Shown: positions 1 to 13,384, numbered from the stretch's first letter. The stretch is 64,000 bases of DNA from Heloderma charlesbogerti (GCA_026122225.1 JANEZZ010000404.1:1054001-1118000); one strand, 5' to 3'. Notes: a model not told the origin generated them from the letters alone. A program made the numbers and translations.

Positions 1-1060
1 GCTACTCTGCCTTTTCTTATTGGATTCTCTGCCGACAGAAAAAAGACAGAAGAAGTGATGGGAAAACACAGGAGGACTGTGAGTGGACAACGCCATCGTT
101 TTGATGCCCTGTAAAATTCCATGAATGAGGCAGGGTAATGGCATGATAAAAACCTTATCTGGAAGCACCCTAAACCTCCAAACCGTGATATACATTCATC
201 CCAAGTACAGCCAATAGAACACAAGCTGACTTTAATCAGACACAACTATTTGTTTTTCAATTTCTGGCCACAGTATGATGGCAGTTTTGGTTTTCACCTC
301 ATTGTTCAGCAAAAAGAAGAAAGATATAGCCTGACCAACTGACCAGACATCACTGACTCTGGAGCATCTGGACCACATCTGACCCTAAATCAATTTCATC
401 CAACAAAGAGGGCCTTAGTGGAGTAGCAGAGCACATGGTTTGCAAGCAGAAACTCCCAGATTTTTTCCTTGGGCTGCCTTTCTCTCCCATCTTTTAATCA
501 TGTCCCATGCTAAGTTGCCAAGATGAAAATCTAGGCAGGTCCCAATCTTACAGATACTGAAAGACTATAAAGGACAGTTTTCTTCCAGGTAAGACATGCG
601 ACAACAGTAGGATACAACAAGCCATTTAAATTCTGCTGCTTATAGGCGGGGGGCTGAGAGAGAAAAGCTTGTCCAATCTCTGAGGAGGCAGAAATAGGGG
701 TTCCAGTCTCCAGCCAACAAAAGAAGAATTTCCCACAGCCATGTGGGCTGGACCATCTGGCCATCTATACACATTCCTAACACCTTGACGGGAGCAGTTT
801 GACAGATAGAAAGGAAGGGACTCTCCCACTCTCTCTTTCTCTGAGAAAACTCTCTATGCAGGGTTTCTGGGGCCATATATGCTGTCTAGGCAACATGCCA
901 GCTAGCTTCTCATGGCACCACAAAGGCAACAATCTCAATGCAGCTAAAGAGCCAACATTTGGAGTTAGTAAATAAGGTTTTTTTAATACCTTAAAAGAGA
1001 GCTTTTCTCCATACTGACATGTTTGGAATCCAGAACCATTCTTTGCAGGAGAGAGAGAAA
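1..1060. other. Unassigned intronic DNA
   Basis: I see no family, convincing reading frame or strong repeat here. Short open frames lack recognisable domains and overlap one another. Confidence 0.5.
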
Positions 1061-2296
1061 TCATAGAATCATAGAATAGTAGGGTTGGAAGGGGTCTACA
1101 AGGCCATCGAGTCCAACCCCCTGCTCAAGGCAGGAATCCAAGTCACAGCATCCCTGACAAATCCAGCCTCGTCTTGAAGGCCTCCAGTGTGGGAGAGCCC
1201 ACCACCTCCCCAGGTAATTGGTTCCATTGTCGTATTGCTCTTACAGTCAGGAAGTATTTCCTGATGTTCAGCCGGAATCTGGCTTCCTGTCACTTGAGCC
1301 CATTATTCCGTGTCCTGCACGCTGGGATGATCAAGAAGAGATCCTGGCCTTCCTCTCTGGGACAACCTTTCAAGTACTTGAAGAGTGCAATCATATCTCC
1401 CCTCAGTCTTCTCTTCTCAAGGCTAAACCTGTCCAGTTCTTTCAGTCTCTCTTCATAGGGCTTTGTTTCCAGTTGCCTGATCATCTTTGTTGCCCTCCTC
1501 TGAACCCTCTCCAGTTTGTCTGCATCCTTCTTAAAGTGTGGTGCCCAGAACTGGACACAGTACTCCAGATGAGGCCTAACCAGTGCTGAGTAGAGGGGAA
1601 CTAGTACTTCCCGGGATTTGGAAGCTATGCTTCTATTAATGCAGCCCCAAATAGTATTTGCCTTTTTTGCAGCCACATCACATTGTTGGCCCATATTCAG
1701 CTTGTGATAGACAACAATTCCAAGATCCTTCTCGCTTGTAGTGTGGTTGAGCCACATATCCCCCATCTTGTAACTGTGCATTTGGTTTCTTTTTCCTAGG
1801 TGCAGAACTTGGCATTTCTCCCTATTAAATGTCATTCTGTTGTTTTCTGCCCAGTGCTCCAGTCTATCCAGATCACTTTGAATTTTGTTTCTGTCTTCCA
1901 AAGTATTAGCTATCCCTCCCAATTTTGTGTCATCTGAAAATTTGATCAGCATTCCCTGCACCTCCTCCTCCAAGTCATTCATAAAAATGTTGAAGAGCAC
2001 TGGGCCCAGGACTGAGCCCTGCGGTACCCCACTCGTTATCTCTCCCCAGTTTGAGAAGGTCCCATTGATAAGCACTCTTTGAGTCCAATTCTGTAGCCAA
2101 CTGTGGATCCACCGGATTGTTGTTTCATCTAGCCCACTTTGAGCTAGTTTGCTCATCAGGAGATCATGGGGCACTTTGTCGAAAGCTTTGCTGAAGTCGA
2201 GGTATATGATGTCTACAGCATTCCCACGGTCTACAAGGGAGGTTACTTGATCAAAAAATGAGATCAGATTTGTCTGGCAGGACTTGTTTTTGACAA
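1061..2296 (-). mobile_element. CR1 LINE, 5'-truncated copy
   Basis: The left edge is the CR1 3' terminus: tandem TCATAGAA units followed by the conserved 'agggttggaagg' block, read on the minus strand. The body matches the CR1 copies at 20604-23020 and 62512-64000. Homology stops near 2296, where the family sequence for the segment after 'NKSCQTNL' is replaced by unrelated DNA, so the copy is 5'-truncated within the reverse transcriptase. Truncation is normal for LINE insertion by target-primed reverse transcription. A CA microsatellite lies about 115 bp beyond the break. Confidence 0.93.
1290..2296 (-). pseudogene. CR1 ORF2 reverse transcriptase fragment
   Basis: This is the RT palm to C-terminal part of CR1 ORF2, which copies element RNA into DNA at the insertion site. 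Visible motifs in order are YLDFSKAFDKVPH, GVPQGSVLGPVLFN, a catalytic box reading FSDD instead of the expected FADD (near 1929-1940), LHLGKRNQM, and the thumb segment HLEYCVQFWAPH. The frame is open for about 335 codons but has no endonuclease and no start of its own. It ends at a TGA after NNGLK, about 60 codons before the usual CR1 C-terminus. The same TGA is present in the copy at 22783-22785. The frame stays open to 2507 beyond the element, but that part is a CA-repeat translation and not CR1. Confidence 0.9.
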
Positions 2297-2411
2297 TTTT
2301 TGACAAATGCTTTGAATTTGTAAAGAAATATAATATGTTGACAATGAACACTTGAAAACTGTGCTCAAAGTTGGTACATTCTAAGCCAGCCTTGTAAATA
2401 CATATACATAC

Positions 2412-2445
<34 letters not shown>
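2412..2445. repeat. (CA)n microsatellite
   Basis: Uninterrupted CA dinucleotides lie beside the broken 5' end of the CR1 copy. Confidence 0.97.
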
Positions 2446-2447
<2 letters not shown>

Positions 2448-2689
2448 CAGTAGCCCATAGAAAAGTGTTACTAGTCTGCCTGCTTGCCCACACATAGTTA
2501 TTTGCACCCTTGAAAGGGGAAGCTTTTACCAGTTTCCCTTCCGGATTGGCTAGAAAAAATTCTTTGCCACAGGTGATCAAGTGAGTTGCTATTTAGAATC
2601 CTATTCTAAGCCAAACATGTAGGGCAGAATCCTGAAATGTTATGCAGCTAAGTGGCCACTCCCTCCCCAACACTATGGCCCTAAGGGAG

Positions 2690-2886
2690 ACGGCCCATGG
2701 CTCTGAAGTAGAGCCTGTGCTTGCATGCAAATGGCCCCAGGCTCAATCCAAGGCAGGGCTGGGATGGACAGGGCTGGGAAAGATTCCTGCCTGAAATCTT
2801 GGGAAATCACTGCCAGTCAACATGGATAGACAATCCTGAGCCAGATAGACCCATGGATGGACTCGGTATAAAACAGCCTTCCCACA
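2690..2886 (+). mobile_element. tRNA-derived SINE copy
   Basis: A tRNA-like head carries a degenerate A box (GGCTCTGAAGTAGAGC) and a B-box-like GGCTCAATCC. It is followed by a unique body with 'gctgggaaagattcctgcc' and 'ctgccagtcaacatgg', and ends near 'ggactcggtataaaacagcc'. The same order recurs at 37529 and 43172. I recognise this as a common reptilian tRNA-SINE type but do not assign a family name. Confidence 0.75.
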
Positions 2887-2899
2887 ACTGCTTTGAACA

Positions 2900-3520
2900 C
2901 TTTTCCTCTGTTGTGGTAAGCATGGTTGAGGTACAAGCCGAGCACATGGTAAATCCACTGCAAAAAGCTCTTCACAGCATGTAAACTTCACACTGACACA
3001 CTCCCTCAACCATGGCAGACTGACTGTATGAATTGTCCCCAATTTCATTCTCCCCCAGACCCCAAATACAATAACCTGGTTCACAAATAACCCATGGGCT
3101 ACTGAATTCTGGGTTGTCATGATGTTCAAACCCAGCCATGCTAACAACCGTGGTTTGTTAATCACGCACAACCTAGAAAGAATATCCATGGATTGTTATT
3201 GGGTTGTGAGTTGTTTAAACCATGGGTTGTCATTACATATGAATCCAAAATCATGGGTTGTTCATGGGATGTTTTGCCAGGCTACAGATAGGCGGGCAAG
3301 AGTGGTAAAAAAACCCAGTCGCCCTACATGCCAGTACTACAGCACTGCAAAGGCATTTGGGACACAGAGAGGGAGTGGGCAAAAGAGGAGGGTAACAAAC
3401 AACCCAGAGATTGAGAAAACAAACCACAGTTTGATTGTCTGCCAGACAAACCCTGGGTAGGGCAACAAACCCTGGGTTAACCATGGATTAAATAAATTAT
3501 GGGCTAGCATTATGCGTGAG
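2900..3520. repeat. Foldback-like repeat rich in GGTTGT/ACAACC
   Basis: Words such as 'catgggttgt', 'gggttgtgagttg' and their complements recur in both orientations across 600 bp. The style resembles the repeats at 17973 and 47740. Borders and target duplication are not visible to me. Confidence 0.4.
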
Positions 3521-3818
3521 CGAGCCAGGTCAATGCCTAGAGTTTAATTAATCCACAACCCCGCAGAAAGCATCCCCAGTTTCAGAACGCTCAAAAACCT
3601 TTCTCTAAAAAGCTGACAGCAACCTGTTGAAAGCCGTTTCCAGATCAATATTAACAACAAACATTTGGAATCTGTTCCTACATTACACAATAGACAAAAT
3701 GTTAATTTCTCCCTAATCGCTGAAGACTTAGTCTTTGCTTTCTGTCACACAAGTAAATCATTCTTGTTTGTGCTAAGGTAAGGGCCCTGCTTTACATATG
3801 TAAAACTCTTCTGAAATA

Positions 3819-5471
3819 GTCAGGGCCAGAAATATTGGAACAAGGATAACTGTTTTGGCAGTTGGCCTCTGTACACCACCACATTGAAGTTGAAAGGAAA
3901 CACACGCAGATGGGAGCCAAGTCAGGACTTCCAGCTGTAATGCAAGGGGTTTGACAAAAGTGGGGCACTAACCATTCAGGAAGTACAGCCAGTGGCATGC
4001 ACACATCCCCATCGTTGGTGGCTCGTAAGTAATGGAACAAACCAACATCATTTCAAACTTAAGGATCGCCTTTAATACCTGGATGAAAATCCTTTGCAGT
4101 CAATGACTGCCTGAAGTCTGGAACCCATGGACATGACCAAATGCTGAGTTTCCTCCCTCAAGATGCTTTGCCAGGCCTTTACTGCAGCTGCCTTCAGCTG
4201 CTGCTTGTTTGTGGGTCTTTCTGCCTTCAGTCTTGTCTTCAGTAAGTGAAAAGCATGCTCTGTTGGGTTGAGATCAGGTGACTGCCTTGGCCATTGAAGA
4301 ACATCCCACTTCTTTGCCTTGAGAAACTCTTGGGTAGCTTTTGCTGTATGTTTGGGGTCATTATCCATCTGCAATATGAAGCGGCGTCCTATCAGTTTGG
4401 CAGCATACGGCTGAATCTGAGCAGAAAGTACAGCCCTATACACTTCAGAATTCATCCTGCTGCTTTTATCAGCAGTCAGGTCATCAATAAACACCAGTGA
4501 CCCAGTTCTATTGGCAGCCATACATGCCCAGGCCATAACACTGCCTCCACCATGGTTGACAGATGATGTGGTATACTTTGGATCATGAGCTGTTCCTTTC
4601 CTTCTCCATACTTTTCTCTTCCCATCATTCTGGTACAAATTAATCCTGGTTTCGTCAGTCCAAAGAATCTTATTCCAGAACAGTGTTTGCTGGCAAAGGC
4701 TAATCTGGCCTTTCTGCTCTTGAGTGTTACCAGTGGTTTGCACCTTGTTGTGAAGCCTCTGTATTTACATTCATAAAGTCGTCGCTTGACTGTAGATGTT
4801 GACAATGACATGCCTACCTCCACAAGAGTGTTCTTGACCTGGCTAGATGTTGTGAAAGGGTTCCTCTTCACCATGAGCAGAATTCTGTGGTCATCCACTT
4901 TAGTTGTCTTCCGTGGTCTTCCAGGCTTTTTGCTGTTGCTAAGTTTGCCAGTTCATTCCTTCTTTTTCAGGATGTTCCACACTGTTGTATTGGCCACTCC
5001 CACTGTGTTTGCTATCTCTCTGATGGGTTTATTTTGTTTCCTCAGCCTAATGATGAGCCTAATGATGAGCCTAATAAATGGCCTCCTTCACTCGCATGGA
5101 CACCTCTTTAGACTTCATGTTCCAGTGAACAGCTACCAAATGCAAATGTAACACTCAGAACCAGCTCCAGGCCTTTTATCTGCTTGATTGGTCATGGGGT
5201 ACCCAGGAAACAGGCCACACCTGGCCATGCAGCTGCTTGTCAGCCATTCGTTCCATTACTTATGGGCCACCAACAATGGGTGTGTGTGTATGTCACTGTC
5301 TGTACTTCCTGAATGGTTAGTGCCCCACTTTTGTCAAACCCCTTGCATTACAGCTGAAAGTCCTGACTTCACTCCCATCTGGGTGTGTTTCCTTTCAACT
5401 TCAATGTGATAGTGTACAGAGGCCAACTGCCAAAACAGTTATCCTTGTTCCAATATTTCTGCCCCTGACTG
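3819..5471 (-). mobile_element. Tc1/mariner DNA transposon, near full length
   Basis: The element is 1653 bp with long terminal inverted repeats of about 220 bp (3819-4039 and 5251-5471). It is flanked by TA (3817-3818 and 5472-5473), the target duplication of the Tc1/mariner superfamily. The right tip reads CAGTCAGGGG inwards; the left tip has lost its first two bases. The transposase pseudogene runs on the minus strand between the repeats. Cut-and-paste transposition is known for this superfamily. Confidence 0.95.
4072..5118 (-). pseudogene. Tc1-type transposase, frameshifted
   Basis: The frame from the ATG at 5118-5116 to the TAA at 4072 would be about 349 codons, close to the usual 340 for Tc1 transposase. 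The N-terminus begins MKSKEVSMRVKEA, as in fish and reptile Tc1 proteins, and should form the paired-type DNA-binding region. A GRPR motif is encoded near 4911-4922. The catalytic half keeps all three acidic residues: TDETRINL, QMDNDPKHTAK and SPDLNPTEHAF. There are 34 residues between the second Asp and the Glu, which is the DD34E signature. The gene is broken: the frame shifts near 4675-4690, and a 12-bp unit (cctaatgatgag) is duplicated in the N-terminal part near 5046-5070. No functional protein is expected. Confidence 0.93.
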
Positions 5472-5473
5472 TA

Positions 5474-7945
5474 CGATCTGCAATCCTTTACAAGAGTTGA
5501 GAGAAAAAACCTGCCATTTAATATAGACAGCACAGGGCTGATCTCAACAGGTGTTCATTACATCCCTCTTTCTCTCCCCACATAAATTATTGAGGGACTG
5601 TTCAAAAGCCCACCCACTTTGGAAAGCAGTGCAAGGGGAAGAGAGGGAACCAAAGGACCATACGTTGGGCCTATGGCATTTCTCCAGCTTGTCCTTCCAC
5701 CCTTCTCCGCCGCTCCTTCAGCGTGTGCCGTCAGACATGATGGTATCCATGTATAACTGTGCACCTGCAAAGTATCGTATGAAAACATGGCTGGCAGCAC
5801 TGGAGCACTGACAGCCACTGCAAACAGGAAGCATCCAGGACAGGAAACAGCCTTGTCAGCAGCCCACAATTTAACTGTGATATAATCTATTATTGTAGTG
5901 CATCCCACTCTCCCCCGCCTCATTGCTCCAGCCCCTTGCATTATCCTTTGAACAAAAAAGTGAGTCCGATGAAATGCCAAATCTTATTTTTATTTTATTA
6001 AGTATTTATTAATAAATGTATATTCCATCCTTCAAATAAGATTTTCCAGGGTGGTTTCTTTCATTCTTTCTTTCTTCCCCCTACATCAGCATGAGTATTT
6101 CCATAGGCAAACCAGGATGAGACCAGGAGGGGGCTGTCGTGTAACCCCTGCACAGATTTGAGCACCTCAGGGGACTGCATGTGAACTCTTCCCTCAGTCA
6201 GGAACTTGACACCCTTTTGTGAGGATCGGGATTTTAAGACACCAGCAGATTAGAAAGGTCTGACACCTGCTGCCTATGAAAGATCAGTTGAACTGAGACC
6301 TCTGAGCAGCAACAAGCATGCATTTTTGCATGCACACACACACGCATGTGCACGTATGCACACACACGCACAGGGCTAGTGGCAACTGTAAACTTACACA
6401 TCCAAATACACACGGGAAACAAGAAATGAACGTTATCTTTCAATTTGGCTGCTTTCCTAAATCCACAAAATTTCACAGCATGAGCATTAAAATCTCTTTC
6501 TTCGGGATTAAAAACAAAAAAACCCAAGCACAGTCCAGAGCATATTTAGAAGGTCACATCTAAAGCTGGCAACAACACCTACTGACACCTATTTCACTAG
6601 CATTTATAATCCTGACTGATTATATTACACATTAGAACCTCAGGGATTTAAAAATATGCAAAAGCCACAAGGTTCTTCCCTCTCTTCTCAACAGCTGTCA
6701 AAGTCAAAATAACATTGCATCCTGTGATTCACAGTTTACGCAAATTAAAACTTCGAATGTGATGGGAACAGGCGGAGAGAGTCATTCCAAGCCCAGATTT
6801 TTAACTTTCACTCTTCCCAGAGCACCTAATAATCCTGCAAGCAACTTCACTTATTCCAGCAGAACTACTTACAGGGCAGTAGATCCCTTAGAAGCCAATG
6901 TTTCCAAAGAGCATTAAAGCAGCTTTATATTTAAGCGCTAGCCTGATAGCCATTGGCGACCAGGAATTCCACTGCAGGCGGGTGAACAAGCTGGTGAATA
7001 AAGGATGAACCATTCTGTCCCTCCTCTGCATCCACCATAAAAACTAAGCAGGCTGCTACATGAGGGAAGCTCCCTCCTCCACACCTAGCATAGAAATCCA
7101 GCTCTATTCAGCCAGTTCGCAGCCGGCTAGCAAACATTTTTGCGGGCTACTAACTTTTGGAGGCTTATTAACAAAGCTGCATCAAAGAAGACAGCCAATG
7201 CTAGGAGTCATTAAAGGAGCCTCCCTTTTGGAGAGGGGGTCTATACAGATGAATGTCTTCACTGAACTACCTTCTTAGCTTTTTCCATTTAACTTGATTT
7301 AAGCATCTCTGATTTTTAGGCACAGATTGAGGTATCTTTGCCTAAAAGATATGTCAGGCCCTTAGTAAAATTTAACAGTATGCAATATGGCATCTTTAGT
7401 TTAATATAAAACACTATGCTTGCCTGAGTTTATAAATAACAGAAGCAAAAGAAGTGGGATATAGTGCACTAGCCAGAGAGTGTGAGTTGGGCAAAAGCAC
7501 ATCCATACACAACTGTTGCAGAAATTACATTAGTTTCTTGAAAAGGAGGCCCCGCTAATACAAATGGGGCTGAGATGAGAAAGAGAAAACCATAGAACTA
7601 ATGTGCAGAAGCTATAGTGGATTTGGAACTTGGAGTACTGCAGGAATACACACACACCACTAGACCTCCACCATGCAATCGTCATACTTTTTCCACCACT
7701 GGCCCCATGTAAGCATGTAGCAAAACCAACTACCATTTCTAGAACAAATAAATCTTGCTTTTAAAAAAGCCCTGTAAGTGCAAGCCTCTCACGAATCATG
7801 GGCAGCAATCCCTCCCGTCACAGATGGTGTTCCTGGTTACACAGAAACCCTACTACATTGCTTTTCACTCCCCCTCAAACCACCAACTATTGCCCATGTC
7901 CGTTCTAGTAAATCAGCTTGACTCCCACCTAGCAATGATTTAAGT
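5474..7945. other. Unassigned intronic DNA
   Basis: No gene or well-defined element is seen. There is a CA/GT-rich stretch near 6330-6375 and an AT-rich SINE/LINE-like tail ('tttatttttattttatta') near 5985-6060. The ORFs here carry no recognisable domain. Confidence 0.5.
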
Positions 7946-8083
7946 CGGCCTTCCCCAACCTGGTGCCCTCCAGATGTGTTGGACTACATCACACATCATC
8001 CTCAGTCAGTCTGGCCATACTGGCTGGGCACAATTGGAGTTGTAGGCCAACTCATCTGGAAGACACCAGTTTGGGGAAGCCTG
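7946..8083. mobile_element. Palindromic hAT-type MITE
   Basis: The terminal inverted repeats are of the form CAGCCTTCCCCAACCTGGTG, with a 'ccagatgtgttggactac' arm mirrored on the right. The flanking 8-mers ATTTAAGT and ATCTCAGG match at 5 of 8 positions and keep T at position 2, consistent with a decayed 8-bp hAT target duplication. It encodes nothing. Confidence 0.8.
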
Positions 8084-8089
8084 ATCTCA

Positions 8090-11000
8090 GGGCAGTCCTG
8101 GCTGGCCATCTGGGGCTCTTATGGCAATGCTACCAGGCATGCAAGCATATTTCCAAATAGTGACAGCCCTTTTTGTTTCCTCTAGAACAAGCTGTTCCAT
8201 TATATTTTCCACATCTGTGGCTGAGCATGCACATGTTCCAGACCTGCCTACACATCTTTTGACATACCAAGCCAAACACATCCCATTTTGATGGGCCTTC
8301 TGTTTTTGCAGTACTAGGCAAGCAGCAAAGATAAGAGAGCTTGAGGCAAGAGACCTGGTGGGGGCCATAAAACTCTCCCTGGGGGCCTCATGCAGCCCAT
8401 GGGCCATGTGTTGCCCACTTGTGTGGCAGAAGAATACAATAAATAAATAAATCTGCCCTAGAGAAAAGTGTGTGCACTCCATACACACACACACACACTT
8501 TTTCCTTTTCCCTTTAAGTGTGCCCACACAGCATGAAAAATCACATGACTGCAAAGACAACTCAACCATACAGAGGTACTCCTCAGTGGCTACAGCTCCT
8601 TGGCAAGTGAATGCCTGGTGAGAAAAACCAACGTGGTTGCCACCACGTAATGTGAGAAACACACCTGCTCTCCAAACTACCCTGCTTCAGATATCTGTAG
8701 CAATTTGCTCAGACAAGAAAACTTGGATCAAAAATAAGTAAGTAACTAAGTAATAGAAAGTCTGCTGCATTTACTGTTCTCCCTTGTGGAGCATCTCTTT
8801 ATGTTAAACTTCAATGACCAGCCTGTTCATGGCACAACAGGGCCTCAACTCCAAAAAAAGCAGATGAAACAGAGGCATGTCAAGCCAGATTTTCCGACTG
8901 GTCAGGCCTTGTTCCCAGCAGCCTGCCTTTAGAGAGCTGAAAGAAGGGGCGATGGAAGGGGGGCTGATCCTGGGGGGGCTGCGCCCCCCGCCATCCTGCG
9001 CTCCTCTCCATGCACCCCCTCCCCTCCCAAGGGACTCCATATGGCTGGTCTCGAGGAGGGGCTGGCTTTTATTACCCTCCTCCGGTCACATGACAAGGGT
9101 GAAGGTTACTAAAGGTTAAGTCTCTGGCCCAAGAGAGAGAGTCCAGACACAGCCAGTTGCCATGGTTACAGCATCTCTCCCATGGCCATAGTAGGCTTCC
9201 CAAGGCTGGTTGCTAGGGAAGGCCCAGACTTTGCCCCCAGGCCTAATTTTTTGTACACATCTGGCTAAGCCAGAAATTGTTGGCTCAATGCCTCAGTCCG
9301 CATCCAAGTCCCAGTAAAAAAGGAATCCCTTAATTATGTTCTTCCATTGCGATGATTAACATTTTAAATAGCTGTTTAGCTTCATTTATTAAATTTATAT
9401 CCCTCCTTTCTATTAGTTTGCTCAAGGCAGCTGACAAAATCAGAAGTGGCATACATGAATTACTAAACCCATATAAAAAAATAGAAAATTAAAGACAGAC
9501 CAGCCCCGCCCTCCATTGCTGGCAACTGGTGACGTTGGGTGGCCACAGAAGGGCTGGCAAACCCTTTGGCCCACTCCTCTGCTGTGGCAGTTCATGTTCC
9601 CTGGGCCAGCAGCAGTGATGGCAAGAAGTATGAAAAAGCCTCTCCATATTTCAGGAAAGAACGCTTGCAGCCTGAACGGGGAAGGCTTTGCGTACTGTTC
9701 GCCCTGCTAGGAACCACACAGGGAAATGTCAGAGTTAGCCTGCTTTACGGATGGAAACAGTAAGGCCTTCATCTGAAGGAGCCAATAAAACTCCAAGTGG
9801 ACAATAAAAGCACAGAAGTTGGGCAGCTGATCCTGAATGACTTTAAAACCAACAAGAGGGTTATAAACCTGACTTGGTTGACTGGAAGAACTGAACGAGG
9901 TCTCTTAAAGCCACAACGCACCCCTTTCCTTCTTTCCCAGTGCCCAATGTAAGACATGAGACTCACTTTGAATACTTCCATCTTGCTTATTATTTTGTCT
10001 CTACCATCTTCCTCCCCCTCCCTTACCCCATTTAACCTCTCCCTATCCCCCTCGCCAAAAGGTGGTTGTGGCACAACTGGTGCAACCCACTTTAGTAGGC
10101 ACATCACAAGCATAGATCTGTCTTCTAAACCATCTTCAGCTCTGAAAAAACCTGCCTCCAGCCTCATGGAAGATTTTATTTATTTTAAAACATTATTCCC
10201 CTGCTTTTCTAACTCATGTGGGCCACACACAGAGCAGCTTACAATTTAAGTGTTAAAAGTGCACATTTAAAAATACACAGAACATTTAGAATTCAGGTGT
10301 AGGTTATGATCCACCAGATGAAGGGTGCTGCTTTGGAAAACTAACACTTCAAGCACTTTGCCAAAGGGAGTGGGGGCTGTCTTGTCCTCCATTTCCAGCA
10401 AGACCGCCTGCCACATGTCTAATGTTAATAAATCGTAGGGAATCACAAACCAGGAGCTGATGCTCTTGCTAGCAAATACAGTTCCAAAAGACAGACACAG
10501 AGGATGAAAAGCTTTGCCTTATCCCCCTCCCTCCGAAGAAGGCACAGTGGGGGGCACAGGTCACTGGGAACATCCTCAGTAGGACATTTCCACTCTGGCT
10601 CTCCATATATGGTACAGCCTGGAGCACATAAATTGCTAGATAATTGTAACTGGGTGCCAAAGTAGAGCTCACTTACACTTCTTGCAGACGTCATCTGTTT
10701 ATTACCTTCGTGCTGCAGACTCTCTTGTGGTATACTGACTTAAAGTGATTAAATCAGTGTTTAAAGTTGAGTTAAAGTCCACATCGTGTTCATCCTTACT
10801 GTTAAGGCCGAGAGACAGCATCTTGCCCAAGACCACACAGGGCGTACACAACTGAGCAAGGATTAGAATCCAGGATTTCAAGGAACACATCCACTACTCT
10901 GCCCATCAGACTGCTTTGGCAGATTCTACAAATACGTAATAGTTCAGGCCGACCCTTTGCCAGGAGTGAATGATTAAGGAACTGTCTGCATGAGACGCTT

Positions 11001-12380
11001 GGCCAGAATTTAAACTATGATCTAATAAGGGACTTCCATTCCAGACTCTGTAGTATTAACTGTCCCTTGCCTGTATATAAACTACTCTTATCTCATATCG
11101 GTTAAATACACATTTAGCCTCATCAGACACAGTTTAGATTATTTTAATTCACCACAAACAACCGATTGTTTAGATGTACTGAACAATTAATCCAGGTTTG
11201 GAAAGATCCTGTGTGACAAACCTCACATGTCCACCCCTTCTCCAGTGTAGAAGGGAGCACAGACAACCCCGGGTAGGTTCCCCCACTGCCGTTCCCCTCT
11301 GGTTCTCTCCACCTACCAGCCAACACAGGCTTTGGGGGGGGGAGTAGGAAATTAGTGGTGAAACTCAGAAATGTGTGTGCAGGTTCCTGCGTTTGTGTGT
11401 GTGTGTGTGGGGGGCTTTTCTAGCCCCTCCCAACAAGCACAAGCAAAATAAATTATGCAAATAAGCAGATACATGCCAATTTCCCTATAAACATAGCTTA
11501 CAGAACTCGCCTACTGTTAGTACAGAATTTTGCTTTTTAAAATTTGAACACAAAGTACAATGGCCATGCTGGCTATGGATGATGGGAGTTGTAGTCCAAT
11601 ACATCTGGACTATATGGAAGTTGTAGTCCAATACGTACCAGGAAGGCTTGTATAGAAACTGCATATTTAGCACCAATTCCGCCCAGCAGGAAGGCACAAT
11701 GAGAACCAGCGGCTGAAAACTGAAGCTTAAATTAGAAAGAGGAAGTGTGATTTTTTTAAATAACATGCAACACAAACACGCACACGGGTGCACACACACC
11801 CACACACACCCCAACAGGGGTTTTTCATAAGGTCAAGCTGTACAAATCTCACAGAGAAAAAATTCTGAAAATACATGTAAAGTGAAGCAACAGTTACAGC
11901 ATAGTGACTTTTTGAAGGGATCCCAGCAAAAGGTGAGTGACTACTGCCTCAGGTAACTTGCCTAGAAGGTTCCGAGATCCCTATTTTGCTCACAGAAGTC
12001 ACCACAAGAAAACACTCCCCGTTTGCATGCATTCAATAAGGGGCCAGTATCAGAAGCCCCTTTCAGACCTACTCATGAATGAATGCAAGAAGGAGGAAAC
12101 ATGACCACGCCTCTCGTTCTGACCCCAACAGCACCACGCCCCACCACCCCTGCCCCCAACTTCCACATAGGGCAGATGATCTGAATAGGGGCACTGATGC
12201 ACTCTACGCAATCAGCATCCCCAATATTTCTGATTGTGTAGAGCATCTACACTCATAGGTGGCCCTCTCCAGTGCGCGGAAGCTGGTGCAGAGCTGAAAC
12301 ATTTAAGGCACAGTCCTAGAACTCCCAGTCAGGACTTTTTTCTGTTTAAACATGCATAGGATTGCCCCCTTAGTCTATGC
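8090..12380. other. Unassigned intronic DNA with repeat scraps
   Basis: Seen here are a short CA run (8482-8500), LINE/SINE-like tails with TTTATTTATATCCC-type words (about 9380-9440 and 10160-10250), a partial MITE arm (11575-11645) and a GT run (11394-11409). A C/G-rich mirror (gggggggctgcgccccccg) lies near 8975. No coding exon is recognisable. Confidence 0.5.
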
Positions 12381-12384
12381 AACT

Positions 12385-12600
12385 TAAGAACGTAAGAACG
12401 TAAGAGCCATGCTGGGTCAGACCAACAGTCCACCTTATCCAGCATTCTGTTCACACAGTGGCCAACCAGCTGTCAGCCGGGAACCCACATGCAGGGCAAG
12501 CGTGCAACAGCACCCTGCCGCCCATGTTCCCCAGCAACCAGTGCAGACAGGCTTACTGCCTCTTCTGAAGGGTGCTTTGATCATCTATAGCTGTACCTCA
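12385..12600 (-). mobile_element. CR1-like LINE 3' end (TTCTTATG type)
   Basis: Read on the minus strand this ends in repeated CTTACGTTCTTA units. It carries 'gaatgctggataaggtgg' and 'ggttggccactgtgtg', which match the 3' end of the longer element at 27740-30437. Confidence 0.8.
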
Positions 12601-13384
12601 AGCGTACCTCTGGATTCATCCCTGCAGCTTCTCAAGTAACAGATGTAAGAAATCCAATGTACTCACAGATAAAAACAACTAAAAGTCTTACAGCAAAATA
12701 GTACTACGAACAGCAGATTCCTCACAAGAGGGTTCCAGCCTCTTGTGAGGCAACCAGGCTCTGTTCTGGGCAAGATCATATCCCTGCCCCCATGGCAGCA
12801 ACCCTGCTATTAGGGAGCAGTGAGCTTGTGAGCCGCTCTTTAAAAGGACTGCTGCCATCAGAGTTGTTTCTCCAACCCCTGCAGCAGATAAGCCGAGCAG
12901 GGGTAAGTCAGCAAGGTCATAGTCAACCAGCTGGCAGCTCAAGGGCTGGATGAAAAGATCCCACAGGCTGAATGTGGGCCATGGCCTGTAGTTTGCCCAC
13001 CCCTACAAGGGACAGCAGTGGATATTATGCAGAAGAGAAATAAGTCTAATTAAATGAATGTAAGTTCCAATCAGTGTGGCTGTGACCCACTCCCAACTAG
13101 CAGCCACAGGTGACAGAGGGGGCACAACAAGATCAATAGTGCAGACAAATACTTTGACAAGTCATTCCTTTCTGGAGAAAGCTAGCCATTCCCAGTCTCT
13201 ACTGAGTCCAAGTTCCACAGTGTCAGATTTGATAATGGATTCCAACATGGCAGCTTTGCCCTGGAGTCTCCTTTTAAAACTGATTTGCTGGGGTACAGAG
13301 CGCTTGAGCTTTTCTCTTGGGATACTGTAAAACTCTACACTGGTTTCAAATGCTTTCAAATGTCTAACATGCACTCTTTTATCC

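Noticed and set aside
2365..2580. Protein with VCVCVC tract
   Set aside because: It is a translation of the CA microsatellite.
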